64,000 bases of DNA. It comes from Stenotrophomonas indicatrix (lineage in GTDB: Bacteria > Pseudomonadota > Gammaproteobacteria > Xanthomonadales > Xanthomonadaceae). The notes under the pieces were generated by a model that was not told the origin of the DNA, made no database searches, and was given only the letters and a program-made list of their open reading frames with translations. Below, in pieces: positions 1 through 6,615 of this stretch. The stretch spans positions 62,001 through 126,000 of the forward strand of contig NZ_PEJS01000001.1 in NCBI RefSeq assembly GCF_002750975.1. Reading direction: 5' to 3'. The position numbers were made by a program, and so were the translations under genes. The stretch's first letter is position 1, and each line of letters begins with the position of its first letter.

Positions 1-48
1 GCCCATCGACAGCAGCAGGGCGCAGCGCAGGCGATGCAGACGTTCCAT
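1..48 (-). CDS. N-terminus of an exported protein, cut by the window edge
   Basis: Only the first 16 codons are present. They begin at an ATG on the minus strand (complement of 46-48) and read a short basic start followed by a hydrophobic stretch (MERLHRLRCALLLSMG), which looks like the beginning of a signal peptide. The rest lies outside the window, so no function can be given. Confidence 0.5.
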   Translation of the reverse strand, partial: MERLHRLRCALLLSMG

Positions 49-128
49 GTAAACCGCTCCAGACGCGGGCAGGCCCGCGCGCCGATCATACCCGCATCGC
101 TGGAATCAGCGCTCCACGGGTGGGTGAG

Positions 129-204
129 GTAGTGCCGGCCGCTGGCCGGCATCCGCATATACGTCGCCGAAGATCATGAGTTGCCGGCCAGCGGCCGGCA
201 CTAC
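129..204. repeat. SMAG-type REP pair (GTAG palindromes, inverted)
   Basis: Two 23-nt copies of the GTAG palindrome face each other: forward at 129-151 and reverse at 182-204, with about 30 bp between. Each forms its own hairpin and the pair forms a larger cruciform. This matches the GTAG-starting REP family described in S. maltophilia. The reverse copy supplies the TAG stop of the neighbouring ELM1-like gene (201-203). Confidence 0.9.
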
Positions 205-1166
205 CGTGATGCCAGGCGTGCTTTGACCTCGGCGGCAATCCGCGTGGTTTCGCGCAGCGGTTCGATGCGGTCGTACTGCCAGTCCAGCCAACGCGGCTGC
301 AGGCGCCCGCGTTCGCGCAGCTGCTGCTGGAAGCGCGCCAACCGTCCCTGTGCGGTATCGGCCAGGGCCACCATCACCGGCATGCGGGTGGCACTGGCCT
401 CGGACAACAGGTTCACCGAATCGGGCGACACCACCACGCGGTTGGCCCAGCCGAGCAGGCCGGCATACGGGTTCACGCCATCGCCGCCATCGCCCCAGAT
501 CACATGCGGCAGATCGGCGAACTTCGCGCGCAGGATCTCGGCCAATGCCGGCGGCGTGCGCCGCGACGTCGTCGCCAGCAGGCTGCCGCCCTCGCTGCGG
601 ATCTGCTCGGCCAGCGCCTGGAATACATGCACCATCGCGGTTTCGTCCCACGGCGCCAGCGGCGTCGGGCCGCCCACCAGCAGCGCGGTGCGCGGGCCGG
701 GCAGGGTGCTGAAGCTGGCGAACGCCGCGCGGCCCCAGGCCAGCCAGTCATCGTCCACCGGGTTCAGGCTGCCGATCAGGGTCAGCACGTTGCTGCCGCG
801 CAGCGCGTCATGTTCGGGCACCACCACCACATCCCAGTGACGCGAGCCGATGCGCGGGTCGAGGATCTGCACCACCTGGCTGCCGCGCGCACGCAGTACG
901 CGCAGCGCGCCGGCGGCCTGGCGGCCACAGCCGATCGCCAGCGCGGGCGCATCGGCGGCGAGGGTTGCCAGGGCTTGGCCGTAGCCGTGCACATCACCGG
1001 GCAAGCGCCGCGGTGCCAGCCAGCGCCATGGCGCCCGGGGCTGCAGGATCAGGGGGCGGTGGGTGCCCTGGCGCAGCGCCGAGGCCAGCGCGACCGCCTG
1101 CCGGACATTACCGGCACGGCCGTCGGTGACCGTCCAAGGCGCGCTCGATCGTTTCACCATTGGCAT
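201..1166 (-). CDS. ELM1-like protein (COG3660 family)
   Basis: The 321-residue product resembles the bacterial 'mitochondrial fission ELM1' family, which has a glycosyltransferase-B-like fold of uncertain substrate. Visible family features are the N-terminal [10 protein letters not shown] stretch, a central LVGGPT strand-loop and a C-terminal [13 protein letters not shown] segment. There is no signal peptide or membrane helix, so it is probably cytosolic or peripheral to the membrane. In proteobacteria relatives lie near envelope-sugar genes, but no such neighbours are visible here. It diverges from the nitroreductase gene. The stop codon TAG is contributed by a SMAG repeat, so the exact C-terminus may vary between strains. 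An internal ATG at 1160 is an alternative start. Confidence 0.75.
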   Translation of the reverse strand: MPMVKRSSAPWTVTDGRAGNVRQAVALASALRQGTHRPLILQPRAPWRWLAPRRLPGDVHGYGQALATLAADAPALAIGCGRQAAGALRVLRARGSQVVQILDPRIGSRHWDVVVVPEHDALRGSNVLTLIGSLNPVDDDWLAWGRAAFASFSTLPGPRTALLVGGPTPLAPWDETAMVHVFQALAEQIRSEGGSLLATTSRRTPPALAEILRAKFADLPHVIWGDGGDGVNPYAGLLGWANRVVVSPDSVNLLSEASATRMPVMVALADTAQGRLARFQQQLRERGRLQPRWLDWQYDRIEPLRETTRIAAEVKARLASR

Positions 1167-1282
1167 TAATTCGTTTCAGCCCTGCTGGGTGTTGCAACAG
1201 TCGCGACACTCTACACTGCGGATCGACGTTTCGCCCCGCGCCGCCCGCGGGCACAGACCTTAGCCGCCCTGGAGATCCACCG

Positions 1283-1873
1283 ATGTCCCACGCGCTCGAC
1301 GCTGCTGCACTGGACCAGTTGTTCCGCACTGCCCGTACCCAGAACGCCTTCCTCGACAAGCCGGTCGAAGACGCCCAGCTGCACGCCCTGTACGACCTGC
1401 TGAAGTGGGGCCCGACCGCCGCCAACGGCAGCCCGGCGCGCTTCGTGTTCGTGAAGTCGGCCGAAGCCAAGGCCAAGCTTGCCCCGGCCCTGTCCGAAGG
1501 CAACCACAACAAGACCCTGGCTGCCCCGGTCACCGTCATCGTGGCCTTCGACCAGGACTTCCACGAGAAGCTGCCGTACCTGTTCCCGCACACCGACGCC
1601 AAGGCCTGGTTCGACGGCCCGCGCGAAGGCCGCCATGAAGGCGCGTTCCGCAACGGCAGCCTGCAGGGCGCTTACCTGATCCTGGCCGCACGCGCGCTGG
1701 GCCTGGATGCCGGCCCGATGTCCGGCTTCGACAACGCCAAGGTCGACGAAGCCTTCTTCGCCGGCACCAGCATCAAGTCGAATTTCCTGGTCAACCTGGG
1801 GTACGGTGACGATTCGGGCCTGTTCCCCCGTCTGCCGCGTCTGTCCTTCGACGAAGCGGCGCGCATCGCGTAA
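1283..1873 (+). CDS. Malonic semialdehyde reductase/nitroreductase family (RutE/HadB-like)
   Basis: The 196-residue flavoprotein has the pattern of the RutE/HadB branch of nitroreductases: an N-terminal RTAR-QNAFLD segment, the FMN-contacting [11 protein letters not shown] motif at about residues 36-46, and a C-terminal NLGYGD...PRLPRLSF block. Such enzymes use FMN and NAD(P)H. RutE reduces malonic semialdehyde from pyrimidine breakdown, but no other rut genes are present, so the physiological substrate is open. The start at 1283 follows a GGAG Shine-Dalgarno at 1271. The longer upstream reading frame is not needed. It is transcribed away from the ELM1-like gene and towards the YceI gene, 85 bp downstream. 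Confidence 0.85.
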   Translation: MSHALDAAALDQLFRTARTQNAFLDKPVEDAQLHALYDLLKWGPTAANGSPARFVFVKSAEAKAKLAPALSEGNHNKTLAAPVTVIVAFDQDFHEKLPYLFPHTDAKAWFDGPREGRHEGAFRNGSLQGAYLILAARALGLDAGPMSGFDNAKVDEAFFAGTSIKSNFLVNLGYGDDSGLFPRLPRLSFDEAARIA

Positions 1874-1958
1874 GTCGCTGTATCGGTTTCGGGCCCGCCC
1901 GCCGTGGCGGGCCATTGCTGCACTGTGTTCCCACCCTACGATCCGGAGAGTTCCTGAG

Positions 1959-2669
1959 ATGAGCGCCACCCGTAAACTGCTGCTGCCGCTGGCCCTGACC
2001 CTGGCCATCGCCGCCTGCTCCAAGCCGGCCGACACCGCCGCCCCGGCAGCCGATGCTGCTGCCCCGGCCGCCACCGAACAGGCTGCCACCACCCCGGCCG
2101 CCGATGCCGCTGCTGCCGCCCCGGCCGCTGCCGCCATCACCATCGCCTCGGGCACCTACAAGCTCGACCCGACCCACACCGACGTGCTGGCGCAGTGGAG
2201 CCACTTCGGCTTCTCCAACCCGAGCGCGCACTTCGGCAACGCCGAAGGCACCCTGGTGTACGACGCCACCGACGTCACCAAGTCCACCGTGGAAGTGAAG
2301 CTGCCGCTGAGCGGCCTGAACAGCTTCACCGCCAAGTTCGACGAGCACCTGAAGAGCGCCGATTTCTTCGACGCTGCCAAGTTCCCGGCTGCCAGCTTCA
2401 AGAGCACCAAGGTTGAATCGGCCGGCACCAACAAGCTGACCGTTACCGGCGACCTGACCATCAAGGACATCACCAAGCCGGTCACCTTGGACGTCACCGT
2501 CAACGGCGGCGGCGAGCACCCGATGGCCAAGGTTCCGGCCGCCGGCTTCGATGCCACCACCACGATCAAGCGCAGCGATTTCGGCGTCGGCGCCTACGCC
2601 CCGAACGTCAGCGATGAAGTGAAGATCCGTATCACCACCGAAGCCACCGGCGAGAAGCCGGCGGCTTGA
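1959..2669 (+). CDS. YceI-family lipoprotein
   Basis: The product is 236 residues. A signal peptide ends in a lipobox (LAIAAC, Cys at about 20), followed by an Ala/Pro-rich linker of about 40 residues and then a complete YceI beta-barrel domain beginning GTYKLDPTHT and closing with a DEVKIRI strand. YceI domains bind polyisoprenoid or other amphiphilic ligands in the periplasm; here the domain would be tethered to a membrane. The linker explains why it is longer than soluble YceI (about 190 residues). ATG 1959 follows GGAGAG at 1945. A strong rho-independent terminator lies 30 bp beyond the stop, so the gene is the end of its transcription unit. Confidence 0.9.
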   Translation: MSATRKLLLPLALTLAIAACSKPADTAAPAADAAAPAATEQAATTPAADAAAAAPAAAAITIASGTYKLDPTHTDVLAQWSHFGFSNPSAHFGNAEGTLVYDATDVTKSTVEVKLPLSGLNSFTAKFDEHLKSADFFDAAKFPAASFKSTKVESAGTNKLTVTGDLTIKDITKPVTLDVTVNGGGEHPMAKVPAAGFDATTTIKRSDFGVGAYAPNVSDEVKIRITTEATGEKPAA

Positions 2670-2700
2670 TCCCTCCCGCTCACTCGTCGTGAGAAGGCAG

Positions 2701-2731
2701 AAGGCCCGCTGAAAAGCGGGCCTTCTTTTTT
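2701..2731 (+). terminator. Rho-independent terminator after the yceI-like gene
   Basis: A GC-rich stem (AAGGCCCGCT / AGCGGGCCTT around a GAAA-type loop) is followed by a run of six T residues, 30 bp after the stop codon. Confidence 0.9.
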
Positions 2732-2804
2732 GGCGGCGTCCTGGACGGGTCGCTCGATTGCCTGATTGGCCGATTGCCGAATCACCCGGTGGCCCGATCG
2801 TCTG

Positions 2805-2877
2805 GTAGTGCCGGCCGCTGGCCGGCAACTGCATGCATCCAACTACACCGAGGTTGCCGGCCAGCGGCCGGCACTAC
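2805..2877. repeat. SMAG-type REP pair
   Basis: The forward GTAG palindrome at 2805-2827 and its reverse copy at 2855-2877 are separated by 27 bp. They are immediately followed (2878-2940) by two imperfect palindromes built on a GGTGCCAACC/GGTTGGC core, another dispersed palindrome type. Confidence 0.9.
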
Positions 2878-2954
2878 CCGGTAGGTGCCAACCTCGGTTG
2901 GCGCACGAGCACTCCGCAGGCCAACCAAGGGTGGCCACTACCGGGTACGCGCGC

Positions 2955-3356
2955 TCAGCGCAACGCGCCCAGCCACGCCGCCGACGCTTCGCTCGGGCTC
3001 TGCTTGGCCTTCACCGCCAACCCGCTCGCACGCACGAACGTCTGCGCCGCCTGCGCCACTACCTGGCGAGCGATCAGCGCGGCCTGCTTGGTCGTTGCCT
3101 GCTGCTTGCGCAGCTGCACGATATGCACCGACGGGCGACCCACCGGCGCGTACTTCTGGTCGCGGCGCAGGATGTCGGCCACCTGTGCCACTTCGTGTTC
3201 GGCCTGCAGGTAGCGGTGCTGTGCCTCGACCAGCTCACGCAGCGGTACGCGCGCCGCTGCCGGGTCGGCAAAGGCGGACAGCGCTGCATCGCAGGCGGCA
3301 TCATCAGTGAAGCGGGTACGCAGCGTGTCCACGCTGGCCAGGGTCAGTTTGGCCAT
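2955..3356 (-). CDS. Conserved-looking small protein of unknown function
   Basis: The 133-residue product is Ala-rich, largely helical and soluble, with no signal peptide. It opens MAKLTLASVDTLRTRF and contains charged central helices. I do not recognise the family. The ATG at 3356 is preferred over the upstream in-frame ATG at 3494 because the intervening 46 codons run through an intergenic tandem-repeat array and have the composition of repeat DNA. It stands alone between two repeat-rich intergenic regions. Confidence 0.6.
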   Translation of the reverse strand: MAKLTLASVDTLRTRFTDDAACDAALSAFADPAAARVPLRELVEAQHRYLQAEHEVAQVADILRRDQKYAPVGRPSVHIVQLRKQQATTKQAALIARQVVAQAAQTFVRASGLAVKAKQSPSEASAAWLGALR

Positions 3357-3409
3357 GTGGGCCTCGTTGCTGCAGGAAAGGAGTGCGATTGTCGCATTGC
3401 TTGCCGGGT

Positions 3410-3573
3410 CGTGCCGGCCGCTGGCGGGCGACTGCGTGGGGGCGTGCGGATCAACGGTCCGCACCCACCGGCTGTCCGACGGTCTAACACCCACCGGCTG
3501 TCCGAGGGTCTACACCCACCGGCTGGCCGAGGGTCCGCCCCCACAGGCTGTCCAACGGTCTGCACCCGCCGGC
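3410..3573. repeat. Degenerate SMAG element and a 25-bp tandem array
   Basis: A truncated SMAG element (3410-3429) is followed by a GTGCGGA...TCCGCAC palindrome near 3445-3465, and then by four complete and one partial copies of a 25-26 bp unit (starts at 3452, 3477, 3503, 3528 and 3553) built on CGAGGGTCTACACCCACCGG. The units differ by one to four bases. The array lies between genes. Although open reading frames run through it, nothing indicates translation. Confidence 0.8.
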
Positions 3574-3642
3574 CGCAGAGAGCAGCCGGGCATCGGGTCG
3601 CGGTTACCATGGCGGTCGCACTGAACCACGGAAGGCAACACC

Positions 3643-4476
3643 ATGCAGGAAGCGCAGTACTGGCTTGGCGAATTCTGGACCGGCCTGAGCGTGCTCGATC
3701 TGATCGGCGGCAGCGTGCTGGGCACGCTGTTGGGGCTGGTGCTGGGCATCTTCGCCTGGCGCGGGCTGCATCGACGCGGTTGGCTGCGGCGGCAGCGGCG
3801 TTGGCACCACGGGCTGCTGGCCTCGTATGTGGTGCTGCTGCCGTTGCTTGTCGCGTTCTTCGGCCTGCAACTGGGCTTCACCGCCGGCGCGCACCGCGCG
3901 CTGTTCAAGCAGCTCGACCACTTCCAGCCGCACCTGCAGACGATGGTGGAAGGGTGGAGCAGTGGCTTCACCGCCTCGCTGGAAGACGAACGCATGCGCG
4001 CCGCGCTGCAGAGCCAGGGCACGGTGGGTGACGTTGCCGATTCGCTTGCTGCGATCTACCTGCACGAGCATCCGCTGCCCGGCGTGGATCGTCTGGGTAA
4101 CGGTCCGATGGCGCGCGGCGTGGGCTGGGTGATCGGCAAGGTGCGCGCCGGGTTGCTGCGCGCGATGGTGGAAGACACGCTGATCGACAAGGCTGGCACT
4201 GTGGGCCTGGAGCCGAAGATGGTGCGTGAGGCGCTGACCATGCGCATGGATGAGCTGCTGCATACGCGCGGCGTGCTGCGGCTGGTGAAGGCGCAGATCA
4301 ACGGCATGATGCCGGGTGTGTACCTGGGGTTGCTGCTGCCGCTGGCGATCATCGCGCTGCTGCTGGCGCTGGAGATCTGGGCCGCGCATCGGTTCGGGTG
4401 GAAGGGTGGGGCTGCGCCCCGGTTGGTAGTGCCGGCCGCTGGCCGGCAGTTGCAGGATGCCGCCGAAGGGTCATGA
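3643..4476 (+). CDS. Membrane protein of unknown function with a REP-encoded tail
   Basis: The 277-residue product has an N-terminal transmembrane helix (about 17-40), a second (about 58-80), a polar domain of about 145 residues and a third helix (about 225-246). The central domain is probably on one face of the inner membrane. I do not recognise a family. The last 17 or so residues are translated from a SMAG palindrome (4426-4448) and the DNA after it, ending at the TGA before the second palindrome; the ancestral C-terminus was probably near the WAAHRFGWKGG segment. The start ATG 3643 follows a GGAAGG at 3630. Confidence 0.7.
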   Translation: MQEAQYWLGEFWTGLSVLDLIGGSVLGTLLGLVLGIFAWRGLHRRGWLRRQRRWHHGLLASYVVLLPLLVAFFGLQLGFTAGAHRALFKQLDHFQPHLQTMVEGWSSGFTASLEDERMRAALQSQGTVGDVADSLAAIYLHEHPLPGVDRLGNGPMARGVGWVIGKVRAGLLRAMVEDTLIDKAGTVGLEPKMVREALTMRMDELLHTRGVLRLVKAQINGMMPGVYLGLLLPLAIIALLLALEIWAAHRFGWKGGAAPRLVVPAAGRQLQDAAEGS

Positions 4477-4535
4477 GGTTGCCGGCCAGCGGCCGGCACT
4501 ACCCGTAGAAGAGCGTGCGGACCAACGGTCCGCAC
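4426..4535. repeat. SMAG pair and a GTGCGGACC palindrome
   Basis: SMAG copies lie at 4426-4448 (forward, inside the end of the membrane-protein frame) and 4480-4502 (reverse). A separate 21-bp palindrome, GTGCGGACC-AAC-GGTCCGCAC, follows at 4515-4535 and sits just after the end of the siderophore-interacting protein gene, where it could act as a convergent transcription stop. Confidence 0.85.
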
Positions 4536-4549
4536 CTACCGTTTTGCGG

Positions 4550-5347
4550 TCAATCGCCGTCTTGTTCGTCCGGGTGCGCCTTCCAGTAACCGGTCGAGCG
4601 GATCCAGTCGCGCGGCACGCCCAGGTGGCCTTCGATGAACTTGCGCATCATCCGCGCGCGGCGCGATTCGGTGGCGATCCAGTAGAACGTATCGCCCTCG
4701 GGCACCTCGAAGTCGGTCAGCATGTCTTCCAGCAGCGTGCTGCTGGCGGCCGGGAAGCCGTTGCGCTCCAGCCAGTGGATGCGCACGTTCTCGTACTGCG
4801 GCAGATCCTGGCGCTCGTCCTCGTCGGCCACTTCGATGTACGCCTGCACCTCCGCGCCTTCGGGCAGCACATCCAGCCAGCGGGCGATGGCCGGCAGCGC
4901 GGTCTCATCGCCAATCAGCACGTAGGCGTCATAGCTGTCGGCCACCACGAACGAGCCGCGTGGGCCGCCGATCACCAGCGTGTCGCCAGCCTGTGCGCGC
5001 TCGGCCCACGGCCCGGCAATGCCCTGGTCGTGCAGCACGAAGTCGATGGCCAGCTCACCGGTTTCGTGGTCCCACCAGCGCGGGGTGTAGTCGCGTGCGG
5101 GCGAAGGCTGCTTGCCCTCGGGGTAGCTGCGGCCCTCGGCAGTCAGCACCGGCAGCACCATCTCGCCGCTGGCGTTGGGGAAGAACAGCTTGATGTGGTC
5201 GTCGGCGCCGGGCGAATCGAAGCCGGCCAGGTCGTCGCCGCCCAGCACGATGCGGCGCATGTGCGGGGTAACAGTCTCGGTGCGCAGCACCGTCAGTTCA
5301 CGGAAGCGCACATCCAGGCGCAGGCGCGAGTTGTGATGTTCGGTCAT
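4550..5347 (-). CDS. Siderophore-interacting protein (ferric-siderophore reductase type)
   Basis: The 265-residue product has the layout of SIP-family flavoproteins: an N-terminal FAD-binding barrel with MRRIVLGGDDL and the RDYTPR flavin-binding motif (about residues 88-93), then a C-terminal NAD(P)H-binding half beginning around VIGGPRGSF and ending in TGYWKAHPDE, the usual close of the family. These cytosolic enzymes reduce Fe(III) in imported siderophores. ATG 5347 gives the expected family length; a much longer reading frame on the same strand is an artefact of high GC. The gene follows the padR gene with a 59-bp gap and is likely transcribed with it. Confidence 0.9.
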   Translation of the reverse strand: MTEHHNSRLRLDVRFRELTVLRTETVTPHMRRIVLGGDDLAGFDSPGADDHIKLFFPNASGEMVLPVLTAEGRSYPEGKQPSPARDYTPRWWDHETGELAIDFVLHDQGIAGPWAERAQAGDTLVIGGPRGSFVVADSYDAYVLIGDETALPAIARWLDVLPEGAEVQAYIEVADEDERQDLPQYENVRIHWLERNGFPAASSTLLEDMLTDFEVPEGDTFYWIATESRRARMMRKFIEGHLGVPRDWIRSTGYWKAHPDEQDGD

Positions 5348-5406
5348 GGGGGTACCAGTTGGAAGGTCGCGCGGGGGCGCGCGGCATGGGGGAGACCTGG
5401 CTGGAA

Positions 5407-5967
5407 TCAGTCTGGCTGGGTCGTTGAAAAGGGAGAAGGCGCGTTGTCGCCCTGGCCGTTGATCAGCGCCGAGGCACGCGACAGCAGGGCCGCCACCTGC
5501 TCGGCTTCGCCGTCGGCCCAGCGCCCGTGGTGGTGCACCAGCGCCCGCTTGAACTCGCGCAGCGCGGCGGCCAGCGGCGCCGGCAGCGAGGCCTTGGTGA
5601 TCTCGCGAGCGCGGTCGAATGCGCGCCGTTGTGCCAATCGCACCTGGCTGCGCTGCACCTTCAGCTCGAACTCGCCGGCGGCAGTGATGCGGAACACACG
5701 GCGGCCGTCCACCTCTTCCGACGCCACCCAGCCGGCCTGCTCGAAGCTGGCCAGCAGCGGGTACATGGTGCCGGCGCTGGGGGTATAGGCCTGCATGAAC
5801 ATGGTGCTGATGTGCTGCATCAACTCGTAGCCGTGGCGCGGCTGCTCGCCGATCAGCGCCAGCACCAACAGGCGCAGGTCGCCACGGCTGAGCACGCGCG
5901 GCTGGCCGTTGCGGCGGGGTACCGCGGCATCGTCGGTGCGGCTGCGAGGGGAGGGGGATCGGCCCAT
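5407..5967 (-). CDS. PadR-family transcriptional regulator
   Basis: The 186-residue protein has a PadR winged-helix domain: LRLLVLALIGEQPRHGYELMQ (split here by position, about residues 31-51), then SAGTMYPLLASFEQAGWV for the recognition helix and ITAAGEFEL for the wing, followed by a long dimerisation helix. PadR repressors usually control an adjacent gene and their own. Here the gene sits directly upstream of the siderophore-interacting protein on the same strand, a recurrent arrangement (PadR/YqjI-like with SIP/YqjH-like, which is iron/nickel responsive in E. coli). The start at 5967 is immediately downstream of a double palindrome that is a likely autoregulatory operator. Confidence 0.9.
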   Translation of the reverse strand: MGRSPSPRSRTDDAAVPRRNGQPRVLSRGDLRLLVLALIGEQPRHGYELMQHISTMFMQAYTPSAGTMYPLLASFEQAGWVASEEVDGRRVFRITAAGEFELKVQRSQVRLAQRRAFDRAREITKASLPAPLAAALREFKRALVHHHGRWADGEAEQVAALLSRASALINGQGDNAPSPFSTTQPD

Positions 5968-5968
5968 T

Positions 5969-6007
5969 TCGATATATCGGTAACGTGTATTGCAAACGAT
6001 ATATCGA
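5969..6007. promoter_or_regulatory. Double-palindrome operator upstream of padR
   Basis: Two identical self-complementary sites, each with the core CGATATATCG, lie at 5969-5979 and 5997-6007 and are inverted to each other, 28 bp centre to centre. The first begins two bases before the padR start codon. Such an AT-rich palindrome pair next to a PadR gene is best explained as the repressor's operator controlling padR and the downstream flavoprotein gene. Confidence 0.7.
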
Positions 6008-6530
6008 TAGGCCAAGCGCGGCAAGCAGGATTCCGGCCACAACGCTTGTCGGATCGGGCCACGCAGCCAGGCGGCACAAGGGCTCAGGGGGAAAGATGCG
6101 CGCGGCGCAAGCCACCGTTGCGCGGCCCGACATCCGTATCGGGCCACGCAACGGCACTGCGGGTTTCCGCCCCGGGCAGGGGCGCAGCAGACGAGCGGCG
6201 AACCGCGGGAAGGGGCCTGCTCGCGGCCAACCGTGCGCAGCTGCCTCGTCCGCGTCGAGAGGCGCGCGCGACACGTTGTCGCGGGTTCAGCGGCGCCCCG
6301 TCAGACAACGCCGACATGGCGCCCGCCTTGCCCCACAACGGTCATCCATGGCGGTAACACTGCGTCCTGCGCATGGGCGCAGCAGGCCGCAAGCGACAGC
6401 TGGCGCAGCCCTTGCAGGCAGCCACAGCGGCCTGCCGCAGCGCGTTGTCAGCGCTTTGTCCCGCGGGTGGACGTCCCGGGACAGGCCTTGCAGACATGGG
6501 TGGCCTGCATCCATACGCCAGCGTAGCCAA
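6008..6530. other. Long non-coding interval before aceE
   Basis: About 520 bp carries no reading frame with convincing protein features on either strand. It contains GC-rich self-complementary patches (for example around 6168-6186, CGCCCC/GGGGCG) and a pyruvate-dehydrogenase promoter region at its end. I see no tRNA or recognised regulatory RNA. Confidence 0.5.
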
Positions 6531-6558
6531 GTGACGAAAGCCCTTGGTGCGCTACACT
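6531..6558 (+). promoter_or_regulatory. Possible sigma-70 promoter of aceE
   Basis: A GTGACG hexamer (6531-6536) and a TACACT hexamer (6553-6558) are separated by 16 bp and lie 58 bp upstream of the aceE start. The match is moderate and untested. Confidence 0.3.
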
Positions 6559-6615
6559 TTGCGGTCTAGAAATCTATCAACAGTCGCGCGCGTGCGTGCG
6601 GTAATGGGAGCGCTA

